From: RPRB01 sp035543115
GTDB taxonomy: Bacteria; Myxococcota; Myxococcia; Myxococcales; Myxococcaceae
NCBI GenBank assembly: GCA_035543115.1
Contig: DATKKF010000078.1
Coordinates: 12,975-76,974 of the forward strand
Direction of reading: 5' to 3'
Length of the DNA: 64,000 nt
Each line of letters starts with the position of its first letter. Positions within the stretch are counted from its first letter, which is position 1. Positions 1 through 7,358 of the stretch are shown one piece after another. The position numbers were made by a program, and so were the translations under genes. Under the pieces are notes generated by a model. It made no database searches. It worked only from the letters and a program-made list of their open reading frames with translations, and was not told where the DNA came from.

Positions 1-212
1 AGGTCATCCAGCCGGGCGCCGCGGTGAGCGAACTTCTTGGCGACCGCGACGACGAACGGGAGGTTCGAGAGCGCGAGGATGTCGCGGGCGGAGGCGTCGC
101 CCTTCCGGGCGCGCCGGGCGAGCTCGTATTCCTGCTCGCGAGTGAGCTGAGGACGACCGCCAATCTGGCGGAGGTACGAGGAAAGACTTTCGGAACGGGC
201 TGCTGAGGGCAT
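1..212 (-). CDS. RNA polymerase sigma-70 family factor, N-terminal part (cut by window edge)
   Basis: Only about 70 codons are visible; the gene runs off base 1. The ATG at 212-210 follows an AGGAGG ribosome binding site seven bases upstream, which fixes the start. The peptide begins MPSAARSE and then shows sigma region 1.2 (SLSSYLRQIGGRPQLTREQE) and the start of region 2.1 (LSNLPFVVAVAKKFAHRG, followed by RLDDL). Region 1.2 directly at the N-terminus, without a long region 1.1, suggests a group 2 or alternative RpoD/RpoH/RpoS-like factor rather than the housekeeping factor. Regions 2.4, 3 and 4 cannot be seen, so promoter specificity cannot be judged. Confidence 0.85.
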   Translation of the reverse strand, partial: MPSAARSESLSSYLRQIGGRPQLTREQEYELARRARKGDASARDILALSNLPFVVAVAKKFAHRGARLDD

Positions 213-571
213 GTCTCAAACCTCCTTTCGTCGGATTTGCTGGAATGATTCGGACCCGGGGGGGGGGCGGGTCTTCAGGGGCACCTGTTGGACGCTCGAG
301 GGGCTCGAGGGTTTCGCCGCGCCGCAACAGCCAGGAACCTGGTCATTCTTCCTGCTTACGCAAGGAATCGGCTTCGCTTGCGCCCCTCCTGGGCGGCGGC
401 AGGGCGGGTCCCTGTAGGACCGCGGAACCGCTCGGAATATTCCATCGGCCGGTGACCCGGACGAGTCCTCCGAGACGGTCCGGGAGCGGAGCGACGTCCG
501 CACCGAGACGCCCGGAGCCGGCCCCGGGGCGAGTTCTCCGAGATGCTGGAGGAGGAGGGGGACTGGTCTTT
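213..571. other. Intergenic leader upstream of the sigma factor gene
   Basis: This 359-base stretch separates the end of the FAD oxidase gene from the sigma factor start and must hold the sigma promoter. Visible elements are a run of ten G at 258-267, a small hairpin GGTCC-CTGTA-GGACC at 407-421 and a perfect 10-base palindrome GGAATATTCC at 434-443. No convincing -35/-10 pair and no coding sequence was found. A hairpin GGACTG/CAGTCC at 560-578 straddles the oxidase stop codon but has no T tract. Confidence 0.4.
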
Positions 572-1966
572 TCAGTCCGGCAGGAACTTGCCCGGGTTCA
601 GGAATTCCTCGGGATCGAACACGTGCTTGAGCTTCCGCTGGAGCGCCAGGACGCCGGGCGACTGCTCGAGCGGCAGCAGGTCACGCTTGGCGAGGCCGAT
701 TCCATGCTCGCCGGTGATGGTTCCCCCGAGCTCGATGGCCACAACAGCCATCTGCCGGAGCGCCTCGTCCACCTTGGGCCGGTCGTCCGCGGAGTCGAAG
801 AGAACGTTGGCGTGGAGGTTCCCATCGCCGGCGTGGCCGTAGGTCGCCACGGTGAGGCCGAGCGCCTGCCCAATGGCCTTGCACCGGTCGATCATCTCAG
901 GGATCTGCGAGCGGGGGACCACCATGTCCTCCGACAGCTTGTGCTTGGCGAGACCCCTCAGTGCGATGCTCACGGTCCGTCGCGCGGCCCAGAGCTTCTC
1001 CCGCTGCCCCTCATCCTGCGCGAGCCAGGTCTCCTTCGCCCCATGCTGCTCGGCGATCTCCCCGATGCGCGCCAGCTCCCCGAACACCGCCTCGGGCACG
1101 TTTCCGTCCACCTCGGCCAGCACGCAGGCCCCGGTCCCGGGCGGGAAGTTGAACCCCTTGCCATCCACCGCCTTCACCGCGAGGTCGTCCATCAGCTCGA
1201 GCGTGCGCGGGAGCACGCCCGCGGCCAGCACCGCGCTCACCGCCCGCGCCGCCGCTCGCACGTCGGAGAAGACGAGGAGGGCAGTCTGGACCTCGCGGGG
1301 GAGCGGGAGGAGCTGCAGGGTGATCTCGGTGGCGATACCCAGCGTGCCCTCGCTGCCGACGAGCAGCCCGACCAGGTCGTACCCGGCCACGCCCTTGATC
1401 GTTCGGCGTCCGACCCGGAGCACCTCGCCGTCGGGCATCACCCACTCCATCCCCAGCACGTAGTCCCGGGTGACGCCGTACTTCAGTGCGCGGGGCCCGC
1501 CCGCGTTCTCGGCGATGTTGCCCCCCAGGGTGCACCACTCCCAGGAGTTGGGGTCGGGCGGGTAGAACAGTCCCTTCGCCTCGACTGCCTTCATCAGATC
1601 GCCGGTGACAACCCCCGGCTCCACCACCGCGACCAGGTCCTCGCTGGAGATGGACCGGATGGCGTTCATCCGCTCCACGCTGAGGACCACGCCTCCGTGG
1701 AGCGGCATCGACCCACCGCTCTTCCCACTCCGCGCCCCGCACGGCGTGACCGGCACCCGGTGCTGGCGGGCGATCTTCAGGGCGGCCGAGACCTCCGCCG
1801 TGGTCCGGGGCAGCACCACGAGGTCCGCCGGCGTCGTCCCGAGGTCCGACTCGTCGCGGCCGTAGTCGGAGAGCGCGTCGGGATCGGTCTTCAGCGCCGA
1901 CGACCCGAGCGCCTCGACCAGGGCGGCACGGCAGGACTCCAGCTGCTGCTTGGAAGCACGGTTCAT
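572..1966 (-). CDS. FAD-linked oxidase, GlcD / D-lactate dehydrogenase type
   Basis: A 464-residue flavoprotein that would oxidise a 2-hydroxy acid (glycolate, D-lactate or similar) and pass electrons to the respiratory chain or a partner. The N-terminal half is a PCMH-type FAD domain (PADLVVLPRTTAEVSAALKI, then GARSGKSGG and GGNIAENAGGPRALKYG). The C-terminal half is the FAD-oxidase C domain with YGHAGDGNLHANVLFDS near residue 370 and TGEHGIGLAKRDLL near 420, ending FLNPGKFLPD as in GlcD. The ATG at 1966 overlaps the stop of the upstream dehydrogenase gene (ATGA), so it is the last gene of the pterin-like operon. No GlcE or GlcF partner lies beside it, so a stand-alone D-lactate or 2-hydroxyglutarate type dehydrogenase is also possible. 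Confidence 0.88.
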   Translation of the reverse strand: MNRASKQQLESCRAALVEALGSSALKTDPDALSDYGRDESDLGTTPADLVVLPRTTAEVSAALKIARQHRVPVTPCGARSGKSGGSMPLHGGVVLSVERMNAIRSISSEDLVAVVEPGVVTGDLMKAVEAKGLFYPPDPNSWEWCTLGGNIAENAGGPRALKYGVTRDYVLGMEWVMPDGEVLRVGRRTIKGVAGYDLVGLLVGSEGTLGIATEITLQLLPLPREVQTALLVFSDVRAAARAVSAVLAAGVLPRTLELMDDLAVKAVDGKGFNFPPGTGACVLAEVDGNVPEAVFGELARIGEIAEQHGAKETWLAQDEGQREKLWAARRTVSIALRGLAKHKLSEDMVVPRSQIPEMIDRCKAIGQALGLTVATYGHAGDGNLHANVLFDSADDRPKVDEALRQMAVVAIELGGTITGEHGIGLAKRDLLPLEQSPGVLALQRKLKHVFDPEEFLNPGKFLPD

Positions 1967-2658
1967 CCGAACATCTCCACCAGGCTCCCGCTCATCGCCA
2001 GCGGGGCCTCCGCACACAGGAAGGTCACCACCCGCGCCACCTCCGCCGACGTCATGTCGGGCTTCCAGCCGGAGCCCTTCAGCATGTCGGTGTCGGTGCT
2101 GCCGGGGAGCACGGCGGCGACGAGCACGTTTCGCTCCTTCACCTCGGCGGCGAGCGCCTGGGTGAAGCCATTGAGCCCCCACTTGCTCGCGCAGTACGCC
2201 GCCATCCCCGGCGTCCCGAGCCGGCTGCTGATCGACGAGACGTTCACCACCCTGCCCCAGCGTCGCTCGGCCATCCCCGGGACGCACCGCCGGGCGAGGT
2301 AGAAGGGCCCGTTCAGGTTGACGGCGAGCACACGGTCCCAGTCGGCGTCGCTCATCTCCGCCACCGGCCGGCGCAGCGCGACCCCCGCGTCGTTCACCAG
2401 GACGTCCACCGGTCCGAGCCCCCGCTCCACCTCTGCCACGGCCTGGTCCACGGCGCGGACGTCCGCCACGTCGGCGGCGACGGCCAGAGCCCGGGCTCCG
2501 CGCGCCCGGAGCGCATCGGCCACCGCGAGGCTGCCGGGCTCGGTCGTGGAGAGGACGGCCACCGCCGCACCGGCCGCCGCCAGCTGCTCGGCCACCGCCC
2601 GGCCGATGCCGCGGGAACCGCCGGTCACCAGGGCGATCCGTCCTCCGAGGCTGCTCAC
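1963..2658 (-). CDS. Short-chain dehydrogenase/reductase (SDR)
   Basis: A 231-residue classical SDR. It has the nucleotide motif TGGSRGIG at residues 12-19, NDAGVAL in place of NNAG, the serine region VVNVSSISSRLG and the YCASK catalytic pair. The GTG start at 2658 overlaps the folE stop (GTGA), and its own stop overlaps the FAD oxidase start (ATGA), so translation of the three genes is coupled. Because it directly follows folE and queD, a pteridine- or sepiapterin-reductase-like role is attractive. That substrate is inference: SDR sequence alone cannot show it, and a 3-oxoacyl-ACP-reductase-like activity cannot be excluded. Confidence 0.85.
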   Translation of the reverse strand: MSSLGGRIALVTGGSRGIGRAVAEQLAAAGAAVAVLSTTEPGSLAVADALRARGARALAVAADVADVRAVDQAVAEVERGLGPVDVLVNDAGVALRRPVAEMSDADWDRVLAVNLNGPFYLARRCVPGMAERRWGRVVNVSSISSRLGTPGMAAYCASKWGLNGFTQALAAEVKERNVLVAAVLPGSTDTDMLKGSGWKPDMTSAEVARVVTFLCAEAPLAMSGSLVEMFG

Positions 2659-3221
2659 CAGGCCGCTCCCGCGGCCGCGATGCGAGCCCACAGCTCGCGC
2701 CGGAGCATCCCGTCCTTGCGCAGCAGGCCCTCATGGGCCTCGGCGTGGGTCACCGCGTCCCGCTGCTCCTCGCCGCGCACCCGCAAGCAGGCCTGGTGCG
2801 CCTCGATGATGCAGGCGGCGCCGGGGCTCTCCAGCCCACGGGCGAGCGAGCGGGCCACGCCCCGCGCCAGGTGTTCCTGGAGGATGAGCCGGTGGGCCCA
2901 GGCATCGAGCAGGGCTGCGATCCGCCCGAACCCCACCACGAACGCGCCGGGGACGTAGGCGATGTGCGCCCGTCCTTCGACCGGAAGGAGGTGGTGGGGG
3001 CACATCGAGTGGAAGCGCAGCCCGGTGACCACCACCAGCTCGCCGCGGGAGCCCTCCGGGACGGGGATGCGCTCGGCGAGCACCGTGTCCGGGTCGCGGG
3101 CGTAGCCGTCGAGGAAGTGCTCGGCCCAGGCCTCGGCCACGCGGGACGGGGTGTCTCGGAGCTCGGGGTCGTCGGGCGGCAGGCCGGAGGCCTCGAGGAA
3201 GGCCTGCACCGCGCGGCGCAT
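2655..3221 (-). CDS. folE: GTP cyclohydrolase I
   Basis: Converts GTP to 7,8-dihydroneopterin triphosphate, the entry step for folate, biopterin-like and queuosine pathways. The 188-residue protein keeps the zinc ligands C74, H77 and C145. The 71-residue spacing between the two cysteines equals that of the E. coli enzyme (C110 to C181). The usual CEHH motif reads CPHH (SMCPHHLLP), a substitution next to the catalytic histidine. Start chosen at ATG 3221, the first in-frame start after queD stops (gap 35 bases). No closer GTG or TTG is in frame. It is shorter than the E. coli protein (about 222 residues), missing part of the N-terminal arm. Confidence 0.88.
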   Translation of the reverse strand: MRRAVQAFLEASGLPPDDPELRDTPSRVAEAWAEHFLDGYARDPDTVLAERIPVPEGSRGELVVVTGLRFHSMCPHHLLPVEGRAHIAYVPGAFVVGFGRIAALLDAWAHRLILQEHLARGVARSLARGLESPGAACIIEAHQACLRVRGEEQRDAVTHAEAHEGLLRKDGMLRRELWARIAAAGAAW

Positions 3222-3256
3222 CGCCTCGAGGTCCGGCGCCTGGCTGGCGCGCCGGG

Positions 3257-3610
3257 CTAGTCCGCGCTGTACGTGACGCAGTACTCGGGCGTTTCCCACA
3301 GGCGGAGCTCCTTGAGCTGGGGAAGCTGCGGCTTCAGCCGATCCCAGATCCAGACGATCACGTTCTCCGCGGTGGGGTTGTCGAGGAAGTCGTTCAGGGT
3401 GTGGTGATCGCACTGGTTGAGCGCGAGCTCCCACGCCTTCTTCCGGATCTCCTCGAAGTCGATGATCATCCCGTCGCGCGGATTCGGCTTGCCGGTCACC
3501 ACGACCTGCAGCTTGTAGTTGTGCCCGTGCATCCGGAAGCAAGGGCCGTCGTAATAGGGCAGCCGGTGCGCGGCGCAGAAGTGGAAGTCGACCGAGAGGT
3601 CCATCGGCAT
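3257..3610 (-). CDS. queD: 6-carboxytetrahydropterin synthase / 6-pyruvoyl-tetrahydropterin synthase
   Basis: A 117-residue protein of the PTPS/QueD fold acting on dihydroneopterin triphosphate made by FolE. Zinc ligands H15, H28 and H30 and the catalytic C24 sit in the CxxxHGH signature (CFRMHGHNY), which is the QueD arrangement. A second motif CDHHTLND at 67-74 supplies the partner acidic and histidine residues, and ETPEY near the end is the substrate-binding glutamate region. It is first in the operon queD-folE-SDR-FAD oxidase. Two starts are possible (ATG at 3610 or two codons later at 3604). The HGHNYK wording also resembles animal 6-pyruvoyl-tetrahydropterin synthase, so a biopterin-type role remains open. 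Confidence 0.88.
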   Translation of the reverse strand: MPMDLSVDFHFCAAHRLPYYDGPCFRMHGHNYKLQVVVTGKPNPRDGMIIDFEEIRKKAWELALNQCDHHTLNDFLDNPTAENVIVWIWDRLKPQLPQLKELRLWETPEYCVTYSAD

Positions 3611-3800
3611 GGGACCGTCGTAACCCCGATCTCCCGGACCTGCAATCGCCCGGCCGCCCGCGGAAGCGGCAGCCGGAAGGCGCAGGTCCAAACTCTGGCA
3701 GGCCCGCCGGACAGCTGCCCGAGCGAGTCCATCCATTCGACACGCTCTCGCATCGGCCTGTCGCTCGGCTTCCCGCTCGGGTGACTCAGCTCGTGGCGCG

Positions 3801-5291
3801 TCAGCGTCGCATCGCGGTCCTGCCCTCCTCCAGCACGCTCGCCAGCACCTCGACCCCGCGGCGGATCTCGCCGGGCGGCACCGCGGCGAAGCCGAGCAGC
3901 AGCCCCTCGCGCCGGAAGCCCCCGCGCCATTCCCGTCCGAGCGCGGTGACCTCCACCTCCTGCTCCGCCGCCGCACGGACGATGCCATCCGCGCGCAGCC
4001 CCGGGGCGAGCAGCCCGGAGGTTTGCAGCCCCGCCTCCACCGGTGAGAGCGCGAGCACATCCCCGAGCGCGCGCCCGGCAGCCTCGTAGAGCACCCCCCG
4101 GCGCTCGGCGTACACCTCGCGCATCCGCCGGACGTGCCGGCCGAGGTGCCCGTCGTCGATGAACCGGGCGAGCACGGCCTGCTCCAGGACCGGCGGGTGT
4201 CGCACCGTGGCCGAGCGCAGGGCGGCGACCCGTTCCACCAGCGGGCCGGGGAGAACGAGGTAGCCCAACCGCAGGGCCGGGAAGAGCACCTTCCCGAAGC
4301 TCCCGGCGAGCAGCACCGGCGCGTCCGGATCGAGCCCCTGCAGCGAGGGGATGGGCCGTCCGTGGTAGCGGTACTCGCCGTCGTAGTCGTCCTCGAACAG
4401 CACCGCGCGGCTCGTGCGCGCCCAGCGCAGGAGCGCGAGCCGCCGCGCCACGCTCATCGTCACCCCGAGCGGGTACTGGTGCGCTGGCGTGGTGTAGACC
4501 AGCCGCGCCCCGTCGAGCCGCCGCCGGTCGAGCACCAGGCCCTCGGCGTCGACCGGAACGGGCACCAGGCGCGCACCCACTGCCGAGAACGCGCGCGCCG
4601 CGCCGCCATAGCCCGGGTCTTCCAGGCACACCCGGTCGCCCGGGTCCACCAGCATCCGCGCCGCGAGGTCGAGCGCCTCCTGGACCCCGGAGACGATCGC
4701 CAGCTGGTCCGCCTCGCAGCGCGCGCCCCGGGTCGCGCGGAGATGCGCGGCGACGGCGGCGCGAAGCGGCCGGTACCCGAGCGGCTCGCACCCGAGCAGC
4801 AGCCTGGTCGAGGCCCGGCGGAGCACCCGCCCCGTCACCTGCGCCCAGAGCGTGGCCGGGAACAGCTCGAGCGCCGGGAGATCGGTGCGGAACGCCCGGG
4901 TCCTCCGCCCCTCGAGGACGGGGAAGGATCGGACCCGCCGCGCGAACCGCGACAGCTGGACACGGCCCGGACGGGGGGGCTGGGCCGTCCGCCCCGCCGG
5001 CCCTCCGAGCCCGAGCAGCGCGTCCGGGGGCACCTCCCCGACGAACGTTCCGGAGCCCACGGTGGACCGGACGTACCCCTCGGCCCGGAGCTGGGCGAAG
5101 GCAGCCACCACGGTGCCCCGGGCGAGGCGGTGCTGGCGCGCGAGGTCACGGGTGGCCGGGAGGCGGGCCCCGCCATGGAGCCGGCCGGCGAGAATGGCCG
5201 AGCGGAGCGCCTCGTACACCCAGCGCTGCGCGGGCTGCCCGGGTGCGCGGGGTTGGAGGACCAGCTCGAGCGTGCCGCTGCGCCGAGGCAT
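3801..5291 (-). CDS. MocR/PdxR-type transcriptional regulator (GntR HTH fused to aminotransferase domain)
   Basis: A 496-residue regulator. The N-terminal GntR winged helix (VYEALRSAILAGRLHGGARL, then LPATRDLARQH and VGSGTFV) occupies roughly residues 15-85. The remainder is a fold-type I aminotransferase domain with the PLP lysine at K334 in AGSFGKVLFPALRLGY and the DDYDGEYRYHGRP motif. Such proteins use PLP or an amine as effector and usually control the gene transcribed divergently from them. Here that is the DoxX-EamA pair, with repeated GGACCAG elements in the 70-base gap. The start at 5291 (MPRRSG) puts those repeats outside the coding region; an in-frame ATG further upstream at 5363 would place them inside the gene and is less likely. 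Confidence 0.9.
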   Translation of the reverse strand: MPRRSGTLELVLQPRAPGQPAQRWVYEALRSAILAGRLHGGARLPATRDLARQHRLARGTVVAAFAQLRAEGYVRSTVGSGTFVGEVPPDALLGLGGPAGRTAQPPRPGRVQLSRFARRVRSFPVLEGRRTRAFRTDLPALELFPATLWAQVTGRVLRRASTRLLLGCEPLGYRPLRAAVAAHLRATRGARCEADQLAIVSGVQEALDLAARMLVDPGDRVCLEDPGYGGAARAFSAVGARLVPVPVDAEGLVLDRRRLDGARLVYTTPAHQYPLGVTMSVARRLALLRWARTSRAVLFEDDYDGEYRYHGRPIPSLQGLDPDAPVLLAGSFGKVLFPALRLGYLVLPGPLVERVAALRSATVRHPPVLEQAVLARFIDDGHLGRHVRRMREVYAERRGVLYEAAGRALGDVLALSPVEAGLQTSGLLAPGLRADGIVRAAAEQEVEVTALGREWRGGFRREGLLLGFAAVPPGEIRRGVEVLASVLEEGRTAMRR

Positions 5292-5297
5292 GGAAGT

Positions 5298-5340
5298 GGA
5301 CCAGTCGGACCAGCCTAATTGGGTGTTTCCGGGTGGTCCA
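5298..5340. promoter_or_regulatory. Putative MocR operator in divergent promoter
   Basis: The 70-base gap between the MocR-type regulator and doxX has two direct copies of GGACCAG (5298-5304 and 5307-5313, 9 bases start to start) and an inverted partial copy TGGTCCA at 5334-5340, around an AT-richer CTAATTGG core at 5315-5322. Direct plus inverted GGACCA-type repeats are typical of MocR-family operators. Binding itself is inference. Confidence 0.55.
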
Positions 5341-5361
5341 GCCGCCGGTACCTCTCCCGCC

Positions 5362-5778
5362 ATGCACCTTCCTGACTGGCTCGTCCGCGCCGCCCCCCGC
5401 TACGCGCGGATCGCGCTCGGCGCCTCGTTCCTCTCCGGCATCGCCAGCCGGTTCGGCCTCTGGGGCAAGGACGTGGGTTACGGCAGCTTCGAGGCCTTCG
5501 AGCGGTACACGGCCGAGGTGAACGCCTTCATGCCCCGCGCGACCATCCCGTTCCTGGCCTGGGCGGCGACCATCGCCGAACTCGGGCTGGGCGTCGCGCT
5601 GGTCCTGGGCCTCTGGCCGCGAGCCATGTCGCTCGCCTCCGCGGCGCTGCTCGCGATGTTCGGGCTGGCGATGGCTGTCTCCCTGGGAATCAAGTCGCCG
5701 CTCGATTACTCGGTGTTCTCTGCCTCGGCGGCCGCGCTGCTCCTGGCGGTGGGCCACCCCGGCACCGAGCACCCTTGA
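5362..5778 (+). CDS. DoxX-family integral membrane protein
   Basis: A 138-residue protein with four hydrophobic segments (around YARIALGASFLSGIASRF, FLAWAATIAELGLGVALVLG, ASAALLAMFGLAMAVSLG and VFSASAAALLLAVG), as in the DoxX family of small inner-membrane proteins linked to redox balance or efflux. The catalytic function of the family is poorly defined. It is first in a two-gene unit with the EamA transporter (gap 10 bases) and is transcribed away from a MocR regulator, so it is probably that regulator's target. Confidence 0.75.
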   Translation: MHLPDWLVRAAPRYARIALGASFLSGIASRFGLWGKDVGYGSFEAFERYTAEVNAFMPRATIPFLAWAATIAELGLGVALVLGLWPRAMSLASAALLAMFGLAMAVSLGIKSPLDYSVFSASAAALLLAVGHPGTEHP

Positions 5779-5788
5779 CCCGGACACC

Positions 5789-6727
5789 ATGCGCGCTCCG
5801 CTCGACGTCTCCCCCGCTCCGGCTCCGACCGTCCCCATCGCCCGTCCGGCCGATGCGGGGGCCAGGCCTCATGGACTGGACTGGCTGCTCCTGCTCGGCC
5901 CCGGGCTCATCTGGGGTGCCTCGTTCCTCTTCATCGCGGAGGGGCTGCAGGCGATCCCACCGAACGGCCTGACCTTCACCCGCATCCTGGTGGGCTTCGT
6001 GACCCTCGGGCTCGTCCCCAGCGCACGACGGCCCATCGCCCGCGAGGACCGGGGGAAGGTGGTGCTCCTGGGGCTCATCTGGCTCGCGCTCCCGCTGAGC
6101 ATGTTTCCGTTCGCCGAGCAGCGGGTCTCCTCGGCGCTCACCGGGATGCTGAACGGGGCCAATCCCCTGTTCGTGGCCATCGTCGCCGCGGGTCTCTCGC
6201 GCCGGCTTCCAGGGCGCGAGGTGCTGGTGGGTCTCGCGGTGGGGCTCGCCGGAACCCTGCTGGTGGCGTGGCCGAGCCTTCGCCTCGGTGGGAGCAGCGT
6301 GGACGGCGTTCTGCTCATTCTCGTGGGGGTGACCTGTTACGGGTTCGCGCTCAACCTGGCCCGCCCCCTCCAGCAGCGGAGCGGCGCGCTCCCGGTCATC
6401 TGGCGCGCGCAGGGCTGGGCCCTGCTGATGACCGCGCCGCTCGGCGTCCCCGAGCTGCTGCGCGCGCACTGGACGCCCGGGCCGCTGCTGTCGGTGCTGG
6501 CGCTTGGCGCGCTGGGGACGGGGGTGGCCTACGTGCTGCTCGCGGTGGCTGCCGGACGGGTCGGCGCCACCCGGGCCTCGGCGACGACCTTCCTGATCCC
6601 CGGCGTGGCCCTGGTGCTCGGCTGGTTGATCCGGGGCGAGCACGTCGCGGGACTGTCCATCGTCGGTGGCGTCGTGTGCGTCGCCGGCGCGTGGCTGATG
6701 CGCCGCGCGCAGCTCGCCGCGCACTGA
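5789..6727 (+). CDS. DMT-superfamily transporter, EamA type
   Basis: A 312-residue membrane protein with about ten predicted helices in two EamA repeats (first repeat from LLLGPGLIWGASFLFIAEGL, second from GVLLILVGVTCYGFALNL). EamA proteins export metabolites such as amino acids, their derivatives or nucleosides. It follows doxX by 10 bases and shares the operator region of the MocR-type regulator, which suggests export of an amine- or amino-acid-like compound sensed by that regulator. The substrate is not identifiable from sequence. The first 30 residues are polar and Pro/Ala-rich, so a slightly later start is possible. Confidence 0.85.
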   Translation: MRAPLDVSPAPAPTVPIARPADAGARPHGLDWLLLLGPGLIWGASFLFIAEGLQAIPPNGLTFTRILVGFVTLGLVPSARRPIAREDRGKVVLLGLIWLALPLSMFPFAEQRVSSALTGMLNGANPLFVAIVAAGLSRRLPGREVLVGLAVGLAGTLLVAWPSLRLGGSSVDGVLLILVGVTCYGFALNLARPLQQRSGALPVIWRAQGWALLMTAPLGVPELLRAHWTPGPLLSVLALGALGTGVAYVLLAVAAGRVGATRASATTFLIPGVALVLGWLIRGEHVAGLSIVGGVVCVAGAWLMRRAQLAAH

Positions 6728-6857
6728 CCCGGGGGGCTGGGCCCCGGGGGGGGCACACCCTCACCGGCCTCGCCCGGGAGGTCCCGCGCCCGACGGGGCC
6801 ACAGGTCACCTCGGCACTTCCGCGCGCCTCCGGGATGAGGTCTCCTCTTGCACCGCA

Positions 6858-7289
6858 ATGTCCCGCCCAGAGCCCGAGCAGCGCACGGCATATCCCTACT
6901 TCCGGCGCATCCCGACCCGATGGATGGACAACGACGTCTACGGGCACGTCAACAACGTCGTCTACTACTCGTACTTCGACACCGTGGTGAACGCGTTCCT
7001 GGTGCACGAGGGCGGTCTGGACATCGAGTCGGGCCCGGTCGTCGGGCTGTGCGTCGAGTCTCAATGCCGGTACCTCTCTCCGGTGGCCTTCCCCGAGGTG
7101 CTGGACGCCGGGTTGCGGGTGGCGCGGATCGGCCGATCCAGCGTGCGCTACGAGGTCGGCATCTTCCGCGCCGGCGAGAGCGCGGCGGCGGCGCAGGGCC
7201 ACTTCGTCCACGTCTTCGTGGACCGGACGACCCGCCGGCCCTTGGACCTCCCGGAGAGGATGCGTTCGGCGCTCAGCCGGCTGACCTGA
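6858..7289 (+). CDS. Acyl-CoA thioesterase, hotdog fold (YbgC/FadM-like)
   Basis: A 143-residue single hotdog domain. The 4HBT signature TRWMDNDVYGHVNNVVYYSY lies at about residues 20-39, with the catalytic aspartate in the MDNDVYGH segment. A second conserved block CRYLSPVAFPEVLDAGLRV follows. The enzyme should hydrolyse acyl-CoA thioesters; substrate chain length cannot be told. It stands alone between the transporter operon and the histidine kinase. The ATG follows CACCGCA with no strong ribosome binding site. Confidence 0.85.
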   Translation: MSRPEPEQRTAYPYFRRIPTRWMDNDVYGHVNNVVYYSYFDTVVNAFLVHEGGLDIESGPVVGLCVESQCRYLSPVAFPEVLDAGLRVARIGRSSVRYEVGIFRAGESAAAAQGHFVHVFVDRTTRRPLDLPERMRSALSRLT

Positions 7290-7358
7290 GACGGGCTAGG
7301 CTGGGGCAGTGGACAGGCTGACCCCAACGCCATCGGCCATCGACCCGCGGAGCAAGCG

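Noticed and set aside
560..578. Intrinsic terminator at the end of the FAD oxidase gene
   Set aside because: The GGACTG/CAGTCC hairpin covers the stop codon and is followed on the minus strand by C-rich sequence, not a T tract.
245..2302. A 685-codon plus-strand frame opposite the FAD oxidase and SDR genes
   Set aside because: It mirrors the codon pattern of the real minus-strand genes and has no recognisable domain.
3611..3800. Possible preQ1 or pterin riboswitch in front of queD
   Set aside because: I looked for the preQ1-I core and an A-rich tail near the ribosome site and saw neither.
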